Assembly: GCA_003973485.1 (NCBI GenBank)
Contig: QNXU01000273.1
Span: 1-34,703 of the forward strand
Direction: 5' to 3'
Length of the DNA stretch: 34,703 nucleotides
From: Bacteroidota bacterium
GTDB taxonomy: Bacteria; Bacteroidota; Bacteroidia; Cytophagales; Cyclobacteriaceae
Below are positions 8,662-19,600 of the stretch, one piece after another (the first letter of the stretch is position 1; each line of letters starts with the position of its first letter). The position numbers and the translations under genes are program-made. The notes below the pieces were generated by a model. The model did no database searches. It was given only the letters and a program-made list of their open reading frames with translations, and had not been told where the DNA came from.

Positions 8662-9975
8662 TCACATATCTTCCAAGGATAATTTTACATACTCAATTTT
8701 GTAGTCTTTGAAATCTTTCAATAATTTCTCTGATTTACTTTCAAGCTTTTTTAAATCAATTTTCTTTTTATTAAGCTTCACCTCAGCTAAAATTATCTTT
8801 CTTTCTAACTCATTTATGGCAACTAAATCAATTTCATTTAGATTTCGCTTTTCCCAGTAGTTGCCTACCATTGAGTAATTGCCTGATTCTTCAAATTGCT
8901 GTCTAAAATACCGCTCAAGCATGTAACCACTAAAAGTGTCAAAATCACGTTTTACGATTGCTTTTACATATTCATAATTTCCTATTTCAATTGCACTTCT
9001 GTTTTTATATATAAAGCGGAACCAAAAATTTAGAAAATTATCTTTTATCTGATATTTGATTTTACGGCTATTTGGCTTTGCAAAAATCGGTTTTACTTGC
9101 TCAATAATCTGATATTCATTTTCCAGTCTATCTAAAAAACCACCTATTGATCCTCCCAAGATAGACTCTATTTCAGTTCGGGATGTTTTCGAAGAAGCTA
9201 TCAAGGTTAAAATCGAAAAATGAGTGTGATAATCTTTTCCTAATTCATCTATCAATACATTTTTACCTTCATCTATAAATAGAGAATTCTCTCTAAACAT
9301 CTCATTTAAAATAGTTTCTAAATCAAAAGCTTCTGCTATAATTAAGTTTTCAACATATTTAGCTACACCTCCAGTAAAAATATAGAATGGAAAAATATTT
9401 TGATACGATACATTCTTCACATGATCTTCAAGGATTTCTTTAAGCACATTAATCTTAAATGGTTTAATGCTCATTCTGGCGGTTGCTCTTGAAAAAAGTG
9501 GTTCTTTTGAGTTTTCAAAAATGCGCTTCATTAAAGAATAGATAGAGCCACACAAAATTAAATTAATCTGACTCCCTTCTTTTTTACTATCCCAAATATT
9601 TTGCATTTCACTCATGATGGAAGGATTTATGGAAAGAAATTCTTGAAATTCATCAATTGCTAGTGTAAATGGAATTTCTTTAGAAATATCCATCAGCCAT
9701 GAAAAGAGCTGGCTGAATTTGGTAATTTCACCATGAGGTTGCCTTTTTAATTGAAATTGGATAAGTTCTAGGAATTCGGCACATAAAAGTTGCTCAGACT
9801 TTTTAGCAATAAAAAGATATAAGGCAGTAGAGTTTGGTTCTATGCTTTTTTTAATCAAACTAGTTTTTCCAATCCTTCTCCTTCCCACCATTACAGTCAT
9901 CTGAGCATTAGTTAATGACCGCCTTTTAATAAGTGCTAAATTCTCTAATTCTGATTCTCTATTATAAAATCTCAT
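8662..9975 (-). CDS. AAA/P-loop ATPase with C-terminal DUF234/DUF4143-like nuclease-related domain
   Basis: MRFYNRESELENL...VMVGRRRIGKTSLIKK (Walker A), FTLAIDEFQEF (Walker B), C-terminal RNLNEIDLVAINELERKIILAEVKLNKKK. Start taken at MRFYNRE. Confidence 0.85.
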   Translation of the reverse strand: MRFYNRESELENLALIKRRSLTNAQMTVMVGRRRIGKTSLIKKSIEPNSTALYLFIAKKSEQLLCAEFLELIQFQLKRQPHGEITKFSQLFSWLMDISKEIPFTLAIDEFQEFLSINPSIMSEMQNIWDSKKEGSQINLILCGSIYSLMKRIFENSKEPLFSRATARMSIKPFKINVLKEILEDHVKNVSYQNIFPFYIFTGGVAKYVENLIIAEAFDLETILNEMFRENSLFIDEGKNVLIDELGKDYHTHFSILTLIASSKTSRTEIESILGGSIGGFLDRLENEYQIIEQVKPIFAKPNSRKIKYQIKDNFLNFWFRFIYKNRSAIEIGNYEYVKAIVKRDFDTFSGYMLERYFRQQFEESGNYSMVGNYWEKRNLNEIDLVAINELERKIILAEVKLNKKKIDLKKLESKSEKLLKDFKDYKIEYVKLSLEDM

Positions 9976-10071
9976 GATTAATTTATTGTAATACAAATTA
10001 CGGTAATTTATATTACAATAAAAACAGTTGTTTCTAATAAACCATCCAAACATCTCATAAGTTGATATAGC

Positions 10072-10575
10072 ATGGAAATTCAAGAAAACACAGTTGTTAC
10101 TTTATCCTATCATGTGCGCAAGAAAGATGCAGAAGGAGAATTAATGGATTTCTATGGCCAGTCATATCCTTTGAGATTCCTTTTTGGAAGTGGCAAAATG
10201 CTTCCTTACTTTGAAGAGCAATTGAGAGGGAAAAACCAAAATGAAACTTTTTCATTTAAGCTTCCTGCAGATTTTGCTTATGGCAAAAAAGATGAAAGCC
10301 TGATAAAATCTATTCCTCTTGAGGACTTTACAGAAAAAGAAGGATATACCAAAGAGACTTTAGAAGTTGGTGCTTATATCCGTTATGAAAACCATAAGAA
10401 TCACAAAGCGGAAAAATCATTGATAAAAATAAAAAGGAAGTAAAAGTAGATTTTAATCATCCATTAGCAGGGCAAAATCTATTTTAAAGGCAATATAATC
10501 TCCGTTAGGAAGGCCTCTTTAGAAGAAATTGAAAGGCAGCACCATATTGAACCAGATGGTATTCGCTTTCAATAA
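10072..10575 (+). pseudogene. FKBP-type peptidyl-prolyl isomerase, SlyD-like, with two apparent frameshifts
   Basis: ORF 10072-10443 encodes VVTLSYHVRKKDAEGELMDFYGQSYPLRFLFGSGKMLPYFEEQLRGK...FAYGKKD. Another frame then continues with KKEVKVDFNHPLAGQNL, and frame 1 resumes with KGNIISVRKASLEEIERQHHIEPDGIRFQ, stop 10573-10575. Confidence 0.75.
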
Positions 10576-10641
10576 TTGTGGTCATCCATAACTATTGCAT
10601 TTCCTTATCGTATTCCTCTGAAGATTTATTATTTTTACACC

Positions 10642-11079
10642 ATGGCAAAAGACGCATTTACCGAAGAGGAAAAGAAACAAATTGTAAACGCAATTAAAGA
10701 AGCGGAAAAAAATACATCTGGAGAAATTCAAGTGCATTTGGAAAACCATTGTAAGGAAGATGTGATGGATCATGCGGCTTATATTTTCAAAACCTTGAAA
10801 ATGCACAAGACCGATTTGCGTAATGGGGTTCTATTCTATATGGCGATCAAAGACCACAAATTTGCTATCTTAGGTGATGCGGGCATTAATAATAAAGTTC
10901 CTGAAAACTTTTGGGACGATATTAAAGAACACATGTTGGCTCACTTCAAAAAAGGAAATTTAACCGCTGGATTGAGCGAAGGAATCCAAATGGCTGGAGA
11001 TCAACTAGCCGCACATTTTCCATATCAAAAAGATGATGAAAATGAATTGCCAGATGAGATTTCTTTTGGGAAGAATTGA
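10642..11079 (+). CDS. TPM domain protein (TLP18.3/Psb32/MOLO-1 family)
   Basis: MAKDAFTEEEKKQIVNAIKEAEKNTSGEIQVHLE...KTDLRNGVLFYMAIKDHKFAILGDAGINNKVPENFWDDI; typical TPM motif. Confidence 0.9.
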   Translation: MAKDAFTEEEKKQIVNAIKEAEKNTSGEIQVHLENHCKEDVMDHAAYIFKTLKMHKTDLRNGVLFYMAIKDHKFAILGDAGINNKVPENFWDDIKEHMLAHFKKGNLTAGLSEGIQMAGDQLAAHFPYQKDDENELPDEISFGKN

Positions 11080-11089
11080 TCAAATCTCT

Positions 11090-11113
11090 CGCAAAGGCGC
11101 GAAGACGCAACGT
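11090..11113. repeat. short tandem degenerate 8-mer (CGCAAAGG CGCGAAGA CGCAACGT)
   Basis: Three adjacent related octamers directly after the TPM gene. Confidence 0.5.
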
Positions 11114-11176
11114 TTTCGTAATGCTAAATGAAAGAGAACTTAGATGGAAATACGAGTTTGAGTAACCATTTTGAAT

Positions 11177-11527
11177 TTAATTCCCAATCTCTCCCAAATG
11201 CGTAAATTTAAAACCTTTCTCATATTTTAAGCCATAACCAAATATTCTGTCCATGCTAGCGTGACCGAATAGAATGATACCTGATAGTAAGAAGTAATCA
11301 TTGCTTAACCACCAGCCTATTGCATAGACCAAAATTGCAACTCCTTTATGGTGAAAGAGGTTATAGGCATATGCTCCAATCTTATCTCCGAAAGCATAAC
11401 CAAGCATTCCGATATCGGAAGCTAGGATTAAGGCAGGAAACCACCACCAAGCAAAAGGCAATTCATTAAAAAGTAATATGGAAAAGGCAAACATAGCCAG
11501 TTCTTCCAATCGAATCAGGTTTTTCAT
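11177..11527 (-). CDS. DUF4260-like small membrane protein
   Basis: LEELAMFAFSILLFNELPFAWWWFPALILASDIGMLGYAFG...LFHHKGVAILVYAIGWWL...GHASMDRIFGYGLKY. Confidence 0.75.
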   Translation of the reverse strand: MKNLIRLEELAMFAFSILLFNELPFAWWWFPALILASDIGMLGYAFGDKIGAYAYNLFHHKGVAILVYAIGWWLSNDYFLLSGIILFGHASMDRIFGYGLKYEKGFKFTHLGEIGN

Positions 11528-12285
11528 TTCTGTAGTTCTGAATTAATTAAATCCAACATATCCTGAATTCTTTCTTTTACTGTTATAGATAATAAATTAG
11601 TGAGGTTATTAGTCGTTATTGCTATTGCAAGGTGGTCTTCTAAGGGGGTGTCATTGATTAAATCATGATAACTTAATTTTCTATTAGACTTACCCATGCT
11701 GATGTTACTTTGTTCCGCCTTTTCAATCAATACTTGACCTGTTATTTCAAAATCTGCCCAAACATGCGACATCAAAGTTCTAACAGAATAATGTTCTATC
11801 AAAAACGGTAAATAATGTTCATCCCGATAGCCTAGCCAAATTTCCTCTTCTTCAATTACATCTAAAACATTGCTTGACCAGTGTGACAGAGCAATCCTAA
11901 GCTCTTCATTATTAAGAATATACAATTTTCCGGAAACGGCTAAATCATTATTTACGGGATCAAAAGTTGGGGTCACTAAAGTTCTAGAAAGATACAGATC
12001 AAAACTATCCTGACTTAAAGTTTTCTTTTTATCAATTACTTCAAGTAAAATTTCGGCAGAATTAATCAACTCATTTCTTATGGATATTTTTGAATTCAAT
12101 TGAGATAGGTTTTGCTCATATTCTTGTTTAAGTTGAATTAACAATCTGTGCTCCTCCTCATTTTCCTTCCTGCTTTCGCCCCAGCTTTCAATTGCAAAAG
12201 CTCCTAAAATACCAATCACAATCACGAAAGTTTCTATAAGGTATTTGACCCAACGCTCTTTAATATTATTAAAAAATGCCTTCAT
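11524..12285 (-). CDS. DUF6090-like membrane-anchored protein
   Basis: VKYLIETFVIVIGILGAFAIESWGESRKENEEE...LLIQLKQEYEQNLSQL; 4-nt overlap with the downstream gene. Confidence 0.6.
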   Translation of the reverse strand: MKAFFNNIKERWVKYLIETFVIVIGILGAFAIESWGESRKENEEEHRLLIQLKQEYEQNLSQLNSKISIRNELINSAEILLEVIDKKKTLSQDSFDLYLSRTLVTPTFDPVNNDLAVSGKLYILNNEELRIALSHWSSNVLDVIEEEEIWLGYRDEHYLPFLIEHYSVRTLMSHVWADFEITGQVLIEKAEQSNISMGKSNRKLSYHDLINDTPLEDHLAIAITTNNLTNLLSITVKERIQDMLDLINSELQK

Positions 12286-12356
12286 AAAGTTGACACAACT
12301 GAATAATTCGGAAAAATTGATACTAAAATAATAAAATATTTCAATAAGCTGTGTGC

Positions 12357-12842
12357 TTATCCAATCAACCGCATCAATTCCTTTCTACTTTTTAAATATG
12401 CTTCATTAAAGCGAGAAAGAATTAAAGCATAACTGGCAATTAGTATTATGAGCGGAAAAATGATGGTTAAAAAGTCATCTTTCTGAGCGATGGAGATGAT
12501 TGAAAAAAGAAACATTAAAATGATCCAGAAGAACAAGAAATATTTAACGCTGGGGAAAAGGCTAAACTCCAAATGAACCAGACTTCCGCTTTCACCACCT
12601 TCTATCTTTCCCTTGATAAGTGGTAGAAAATTATTGGGTCTATTCACGATTTGAGATATGGAAAACCCATTTTTACCTACTCTCCCATTAAATAAATAAG
12701 CCTCTTCTTCTAGGTCTCCTAAAGATCTATTTTTGAAAGATTGATACTTTACAGGCTTTACGGCCAGCTCCATGCGTCTAATAATTTCATCTTGTCCGTG
12801 TGGACTCAGAAACATTTCCGATTTAGCTGGCCATAACTGCAT
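12357..12842 (-). CDS. hypothetical membrane protein (two TM segments)
   Basis: 161 aa; YFLFFWIILMFLFSIISIA and FLTIIFPLIILIASYALIL; start overlaps the RidA gene stop. Confidence 0.6.
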   Translation of the reverse strand: MQLWPAKSEMFLSPHGQDEIIRRMELAVKPVKYQSFKNRSLGDLEEEAYLFNGRVGKNGFSISQIVNRPNNFLPLIKGKIEGGESGSLVHLEFSLFPSVKYFLFFWIILMFLFSIISIAQKDDFLTIIFPLIILIASYALILSRFNEAYLKSRKELMRLIG

Positions 12843-13222
12843 TATTTTACAGCGATGCAGCTAATTTCTACATTCACATCTTTAGGCAGACGAGCTACCT
12901 CCACTGTTTCTCTTGCGGGTGGGTTTTCTTTAAAATACATGCCGTAAGCCTCATTTATAGTGGTAAAATTACCCATATCTTTTACGAAAATACTGCACTT
13001 CACCACATCAGAAAAGCCAAAACCTGCTTCTGCAAGAATGGCTTCCAAATTCTTCATTACCTGATGGGTTTCTTCTGTAATATTTTCATTTATTAATTCA
13101 CCAGATTGTGCGTCCAAAGCTATTTGCCCGGAAACGTATAAGGTATTGCCCGCTAAAATCGCCTGATTATAAGGCCCAATAGGTGCCGGTGCTTCTTTTG
13201 TTTGAATGATTTGTTTACTCAT
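12842..13222 (-). CDS. ridA: RidA family reactive intermediate/imine deaminase
   Basis: EAPAPIGPYNQAILAGNTLYVSGQIALD...VMKNLEAILAEAGFGFSDVVKCSIFVKDM...PPARETVEVARLPKDVNVEISCIAV. Confidence 0.95.
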   Translation of the reverse strand: MSKQIIQTKEAPAPIGPYNQAILAGNTLYVSGQIALDAQSGELINENITEETHQVMKNLEAILAEAGFGFSDVVKCSIFVKDMGNFTTINEAYGMYFKENPPARETVEVARLPKDVNVEISCIAVK

Positions 13223-13271
13223 CTCGCTTTTTATGATTAGTTCCTTAACTTTGGTTCAAAACTAACAAATT

Positions 13272-13940
13272 ATGAATATACTTGTTGTCGGAGACCCCAA
13301 AAACCAAGAGGAAATCACAGCAAAATTTGGAGAAAAACACCAAATCATTTCTTTTGACGATTTAACAGAGATTACAAAAGAAGCTTTTTTTGAAGCGGAT
13401 GTAGTTTTTGATTTTTTCATAGCGGAAGAACCTGAAGCACTTGAATTCTATGAGCAGCGACCTGATTTGACCATATTCACTAATATGGCTAAAAGCTGTT
13501 TCGGAAATTTAGAAATTTACCAAGAGCAAACTCAAAACACGGTTTTCGGATTTAATGGCTCGCCTACTTTCATCAGTAGAAGCATTTTGGAATGTACACT
13601 TCAAGATGAAATAGAAAAGGAAAAATTAAATTTAATCTGTGGTAAGTTAGAGACTGAATATGAAATAGTGGAAGACAGAGTAGGGATGGTTACGCCCAGA
13701 ATTATTTGCATGATTATCAACGAAGCTTACTATACTGTTCAGGAAGGCTCCGCTGAAAGAGAAGATATCGATTTGGGCATGAAATTAGGCACCAATTATC
13801 CTCATGGACCCTTCGAATGGTGTGCGAAAATTGGAATTGAAAATGTTTACGAACTTTTAGAAGCCGTTTACGATGATACAAAGGAAGAAAGGTATAAAAT
13901 CTGTCCAAGATTAAAGAAAGATTATTTAGCTTTAGCGTAA
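13272..13940 (+). CDS. 3-hydroxyacyl-CoA dehydrogenase C-terminal domain protein with degenerate N-terminal Rossmann-like part
   Basis: VGMVTPRIICMIINEAYYTVQEGSAEREDIDLGMKLGTNYPHGPFEWCAKIGIENVYELLE matches 3HCDH C-terminal features; the N-terminus MNILVVGDPKNQ lacks GxGxxG. Confidence 0.8.
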   Translation: MNILVVGDPKNQEEITAKFGEKHQIISFDDLTEITKEAFFEADVVFDFFIAEEPEALEFYEQRPDLTIFTNMAKSCFGNLEIYQEQTQNTVFGFNGSPTFISRSILECTLQDEIEKEKLNLICGKLETEYEIVEDRVGMVTPRIICMIINEAYYTVQEGSAEREDIDLGMKLGTNYPHGPFEWCAKIGIENVYELLEAVYDDTKEERYKICPRLKKDYLALA

Positions 13941-13983
13941 ACCTAAGAATTCAACAATTTTTTAAAATATAACTGATACATAT

Positions 13984-15402
13984 ATGTCACAAAATCAAGA
14001 ATATAGCTTATTCGAGGATGTCTGTAGTTTCGTGGATGATGCAGCTCAACACATGGAATTACACCCTGGATTATTAGATCAAATCAAGCAGTGTAACAGT
14101 ATTTATAAATTTCACTTCCCAATTCGATTAGAGGATGGTTCTTATGAAGTAGTGAAGGGTTACAGAGTGCAACATTCTCATCATAAACTTCCCACCAAAG
14201 GAGGTATCCGTTTTAGTGAAATGGTAAATGAACAAGAGGTAATGGGTTTATCAGCACTGATGACCTATAAATGTGCTATGGTAAACATCCCTTTTGGTGG
14301 AGCCAAAGGAGGCGTAAATATCGACCCTTTAAAATACAATACCCGCCAATTAGAAAAAATTACTAGAAGATACACTTCGGAATTAATTAAAAAGAAATTT
14401 ATTGGTCCTGCCATTGATGTTCCAGCTCCAGATTATGGAACGGGCGCTAGAGAAATGGCTTGGATTGTGGATACTTATGAAGCTTTCAATCCGGAAGCTA
14501 TTAATGCCAAAGCTTGTGTAACAGGTAAACCACTTTCCCAACACGGAATTGAGGGCAGAACCGAGGCAACTGGTATGGGAGTTTATATCGGGATTAGAGA
14601 GGCTGTAAGTGTGGAAGAGGATATGAAAGAATTAGGCTTAACCACAGGCTTAAAAGGAAAGAAAATCATTGTGCAAGGCTTAGGAAATGTTGGGTTTTAC
14701 TCCGCAAAGTATTTAACTGAAGCAGGAGCAAAAGTAATTGGCGTTGCAGAATGGAATGGTGGAATTTGGGATGAAGAAGGTATAGATATTGAAGCCTTGA
14801 AAAGTTATCAAGTTGAGCATAAATCCTTCAAAGGCTATGGAAAAGGAAAGTTTGTTGAAAACTCAGCAGAAATCATGGAATATGATTGTGATATCCTAGT
14901 TCCTGCCGCTTTAGAAAATCAAATCACAGGAGCGAATGCTCCGAGAATTAAAGCAAAAATAATAGGAGAAGCTGCCAATGGTCCTATTACTAAGGAAGCT
15001 GAAAAAATCTTATTAGATAAGGATATCTTAGTAATTCCTGATATGTATTTGAATGCTGGTGGTGTGACGGTTTCCTATTTTGAGTGGTTGAAAAATCTTT
15101 CAAGAGTTTCATTCGGAAAGCTTGAGAAGCGTTATGACATGGAAAAATATAAATTCTTGATTGATAGTATTGAAACCGCTACCGGAGACGCATTCAATCA
15201 AGAACAAAGAGATGCCATTGTAAAAGGTGCTAGTGAAAGAGATTTGGTAATTTCTGGATTAGAAGAAACCATGGTGACGGCTTATCATGATATGAATGAA
15301 AAGCGAAAAGAAAAGAAACTTAAAAGTTTGAGAACTGCTGCCTTTATTCTGGCAATTGACAGAATAGCAGTTAGTTATACGGATATGGGGATTTTCCCTT
15401 GA
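13984..15402 (+). CDS. Glu/Leu/Phe/Val dehydrogenase (glutamate dehydrogenase family)
   Basis: VVKGYRVQHSHHKLPTKGGIRFSEMVNEQEVMGLSALMTYKCAMVNIPFGGAKGGV; VQGLGNVGFYSAKYL nucleotide-binding motif. Confidence 0.95.
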   Translation: MSQNQEYSLFEDVCSFVDDAAQHMELHPGLLDQIKQCNSIYKFHFPIRLEDGSYEVVKGYRVQHSHHKLPTKGGIRFSEMVNEQEVMGLSALMTYKCAMVNIPFGGAKGGVNIDPLKYNTRQLEKITRRYTSELIKKKFIGPAIDVPAPDYGTGAREMAWIVDTYEAFNPEAINAKACVTGKPLSQHGIEGRTEATGMGVYIGIREAVSVEEDMKELGLTTGLKGKKIIVQGLGNVGFYSAKYLTEAGAKVIGVAEWNGGIWDEEGIDIEALKSYQVEHKSFKGYGKGKFVENSAEIMEYDCDILVPAALENQITGANAPRIKAKIIGEAANGPITKEAEKILLDKDILVIPDMYLNAGGVTVSYFEWLKNLSRVSFGKLEKRYDMEKYKFLIDSIETATGDAFNQEQRDAIVKGASERDLVISGLEETMVTAYHDMNEKRKEKKLKSLRTAAFILAIDRIAVSYTDMGIFP

Positions 15403-15414
15403 TCCATTATTCTT

Positions 15415-15454
15415 AAAAATCTGTCAGGTTGAAATAAACCTGACAGATTTTTTT
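15415..15454 (+). terminator. Rho-independent terminator of the dehydrogenase gene
   Basis: AAATCTGTCAGGTT-gaaata-AACCTGACAGATTT followed by a T-run. Confidence 0.85.
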
Positions 15455-15466
15455 AGAAATTTCTTT

Positions 15467-15492
15467 CAGTCCAAGCGGACGCTTGAACCAGT
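15467..15492. repeat. palindromic repeat copy A (CAAGCG-ga-CGCTTG core)
   Basis: AGTCCAAGCGGACGCTTGAACCAG; core at 15472-15485. Confidence 0.7.
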
Positions 15493-15553
15493 AACAGCAT
15501 CGAGAGAACATTTCTGTTATAATTCTCCTCCCACTGTAGATTAAAAAACAGCT

Positions 15554-15573
15554 TTATTCCATCCCTGGTTGCT
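15554..15573. repeat. 20-bp exact direct repeat of the amidohydrolase 3' end
   Basis: TTATTCCATCCCTGGTTGCT, identical to 15700-15719. Confidence 0.85.
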
Positions 15574-15579
15574 ACCACT

Positions 15580-15603
15580 GGTTCAAGCGTCTCGCTTGGA
15601 CCC
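15580..15603. repeat. palindromic repeat copy B
   Basis: GGTTCAAGCG-TCT-CGCTTGGACC, 9 of 10 arm pairs. Confidence 0.75.
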
Positions 15604-15643
15604 ATTATTAGCTAAGATAAACCATTATTTATAGCATAGGAAA

Positions 15644-15666
15644 AGTCTAAGCGAGACGCTTAGACT
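15644..15666. repeat. palindromic repeat copy C
   Basis: AGTCTAAGCG-AGA-CGCTTAGACT, perfect 10-bp arms. Confidence 0.8.
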
Positions 15667-15699
15667 AGAGAGACTAGAGAGTGAAAATAATAGTGTTCA

Positions 15700-17280
15700 T
15701 TATTCCATCCCTGGTTGCTTAATTTCAAATCCCGTTTTTTCCTTTTCTTCGGCTACCATATTTTTCACATCTTCCAATAATTTTTTGGCATCATAAATAA
15801 TCCCATCTTTAATAGTATATTTCACTCCTCCAGCTCTGATTACTTCATTGTCTTCGGTCAGTTTTATGGCTCCGGTTCCATATAAAGCTTTCAAGTTTTC
15901 CAAGGGATTTTCCTCCACAATTACAAAATCAGCCAGTTTCCCGATTTCTACCGTACCGATTTTGTCTTCCATACCCAAAGCTTCAGCACCATTCAGGGTA
16001 GCAGACATCATAATTTCTAAAGGATGGAAACCAGCTTCTCTCAATAATTCCATTTCACGGATATAAGCAAATCCATACAATTGGAAAATAAAGCCTGAAT
16101 CAGAACCGGTAGTTACTCTCCCTCCTCTATTTTTATATTCATTTACAAAAGTCATCCATAATTGGTAGTTTTTTCTCCAGCTCACTTCTTCCTCTGTTCC
16201 CCAATAATGCCAGTATGAACCATGAGAGATTTTACTCGGCTGATAGAATTCCCAAAGAGAAGGGTAAGTATATTCTTCATGCCATTCTGCTCTGCGAGCT
16301 CGCATTAAATCCCTGCTAGCTTCGTAGATATTGAAAGTTGGGTCAAGAGTAAAATCCAAGGCCAGTAATTCGTTCATCACTTCATTCCATTTATCAGAAT
16401 ATGGAGGTGCAGCTTGCTCCCATAATTTTCCTGCTTCGGAAAAACGATCTTGCTCATTATTGTAATTATAATCTAATTTATAGTGCTGCACAGTTCTGTC
16501 CGTAAATAATGCTTCTGGCAATCCATACCAATGTTCCATGGTAGTTAAGCCTGCTTTTGCAGAGTTTATCACATTCCATCTTGCCACATCCATTTGCGCA
16601 TGATGCATGGCAGACCTTAAACCTAAACTTTTATTTTCCTCTAGAGCTGCTTGCATTATTTCTGGTCTTGCCCCAAAAAATTTGATGCCGTCAGCACCCT
16701 TTTTGGCATTTTCTTGAACCCATTTTCTAGCCATTTCTGGACTGCTAATGGGTTCATCGCTTCCTTGTCCGAATGCGGTATATGCTAAAATTCTTGGGGC
16801 TGTAATTTCATTTTTGGCACTCTTTTCTTTGTGTTCTAATACCCAATCTAAACCATTCCCAGCGGATGGATCACGAATCGTTGTTATTCCATGCCCCATC
16901 CATAATTTGAATACATATTCGGCTGGTGTTCCTTGGGCTTCTCCTCCAATATGCCCATGCATATCCACAAAACCCGGCATCAAATACATACCTGAAGCAT
17001 CTAGTTCTTTTCCGCCCTTTTGTAATTTTGGTCTTTTATCTTCCTTAATTTCTACCCCCGGATAGCCTACGGTTTTGATTTCCACAATTTTATTTTGCTC
17101 AACCACGATATCTACTGGACCAGTGGGTGGCGCTCCATTCCCATTGATCAAGGTTACTCCTCGAATAATCAATTGAGGCCAAGGGCCTTCACCCTCCGTT
17201 CTTTCAGGGGCATCTTTAATTTGTGCCCAAAGTGGCAATTGAATCAATATGATAAATATTGTTAGAATTAGCTTTCTCAT
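15700..17280 (-). CDS. secreted amidohydrolase family protein
   Basis: Signal peptide MRKLILTIFIILIQLPLWAQ; LIIRGVTLINGNGAPPTGPVDIVVEQNKIVEI; MYLMPGFVDMHGHIGG; GTVEIGKLADFVIVEENPLENL. Confidence 0.92.
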   Translation of the reverse strand: MRKLILTIFIILIQLPLWAQIKDAPERTEGEGPWPQLIIRGVTLINGNGAPPTGPVDIVVEQNKIVEIKTVGYPGVEIKEDKRPKLQKGGKELDASGMYLMPGFVDMHGHIGGEAQGTPAEYVFKLWMGHGITTIRDPSAGNGLDWVLEHKEKSAKNEITAPRILAYTAFGQGSDEPISSPEMARKWVQENAKKGADGIKFFGARPEIMQAALEENKSLGLRSAMHHAQMDVARWNVINSAKAGLTTMEHWYGLPEALFTDRTVQHYKLDYNYNNEQDRFSEAGKLWEQAAPPYSDKWNEVMNELLALDFTLDPTFNIYEASRDLMRARRAEWHEEYTYPSLWEFYQPSKISHGSYWHYWGTEEEVSWRKNYQLWMTFVNEYKNRGGRVTTGSDSGFIFQLYGFAYIREMELLREAGFHPLEIMMSATLNGAEALGMEDKIGTVEIGKLADFVIVEENPLENLKALYGTGAIKLTEDNEVIRAGGVKYTIKDGIIYDAKKLLEDVKNMVAEEKEKTGFEIKQPGME

Positions 17281-17383
17281 AATAATCTGTTTTCTGGACT
17301 AGCAATATAAGAAAGTTTGATTTAAAGAAATAAGGCTGTTTTATAAGTGGAAAATTCAAAATTCGTTGACCTTAATTAATAAC

Positions 17384-17404
17384 TTAGTGTAAAACATACA
17401 CTAA
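17384..17404. promoter_or_regulatory. inverted repeat, candidate operator upstream of the GH97 gene
   Basis: TTAGTGTA-aaaca-TACACTAA, perfect 8-bp arms in the divergent intergenic region 17281-17464. Confidence 0.45.
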
Positions 17405-17422
17405 TTAATGCTTAGGAAGTGA

Positions 17423-19594
<2,172 letters not shown>

Positions 19595-19600
19595 TTAATC

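Noticed and set aside
9976-10083. 36-aa N-terminal extension of the ATPase ORF
   Set aside because: Extension MNFHAISTYEMFGW... is atypical; the family starts at MRFYNRESEL.
11090-11113. Possible CRISPR fragment
   Set aside because: Octamer units with no spacers; far too short for CRISPR repeats.
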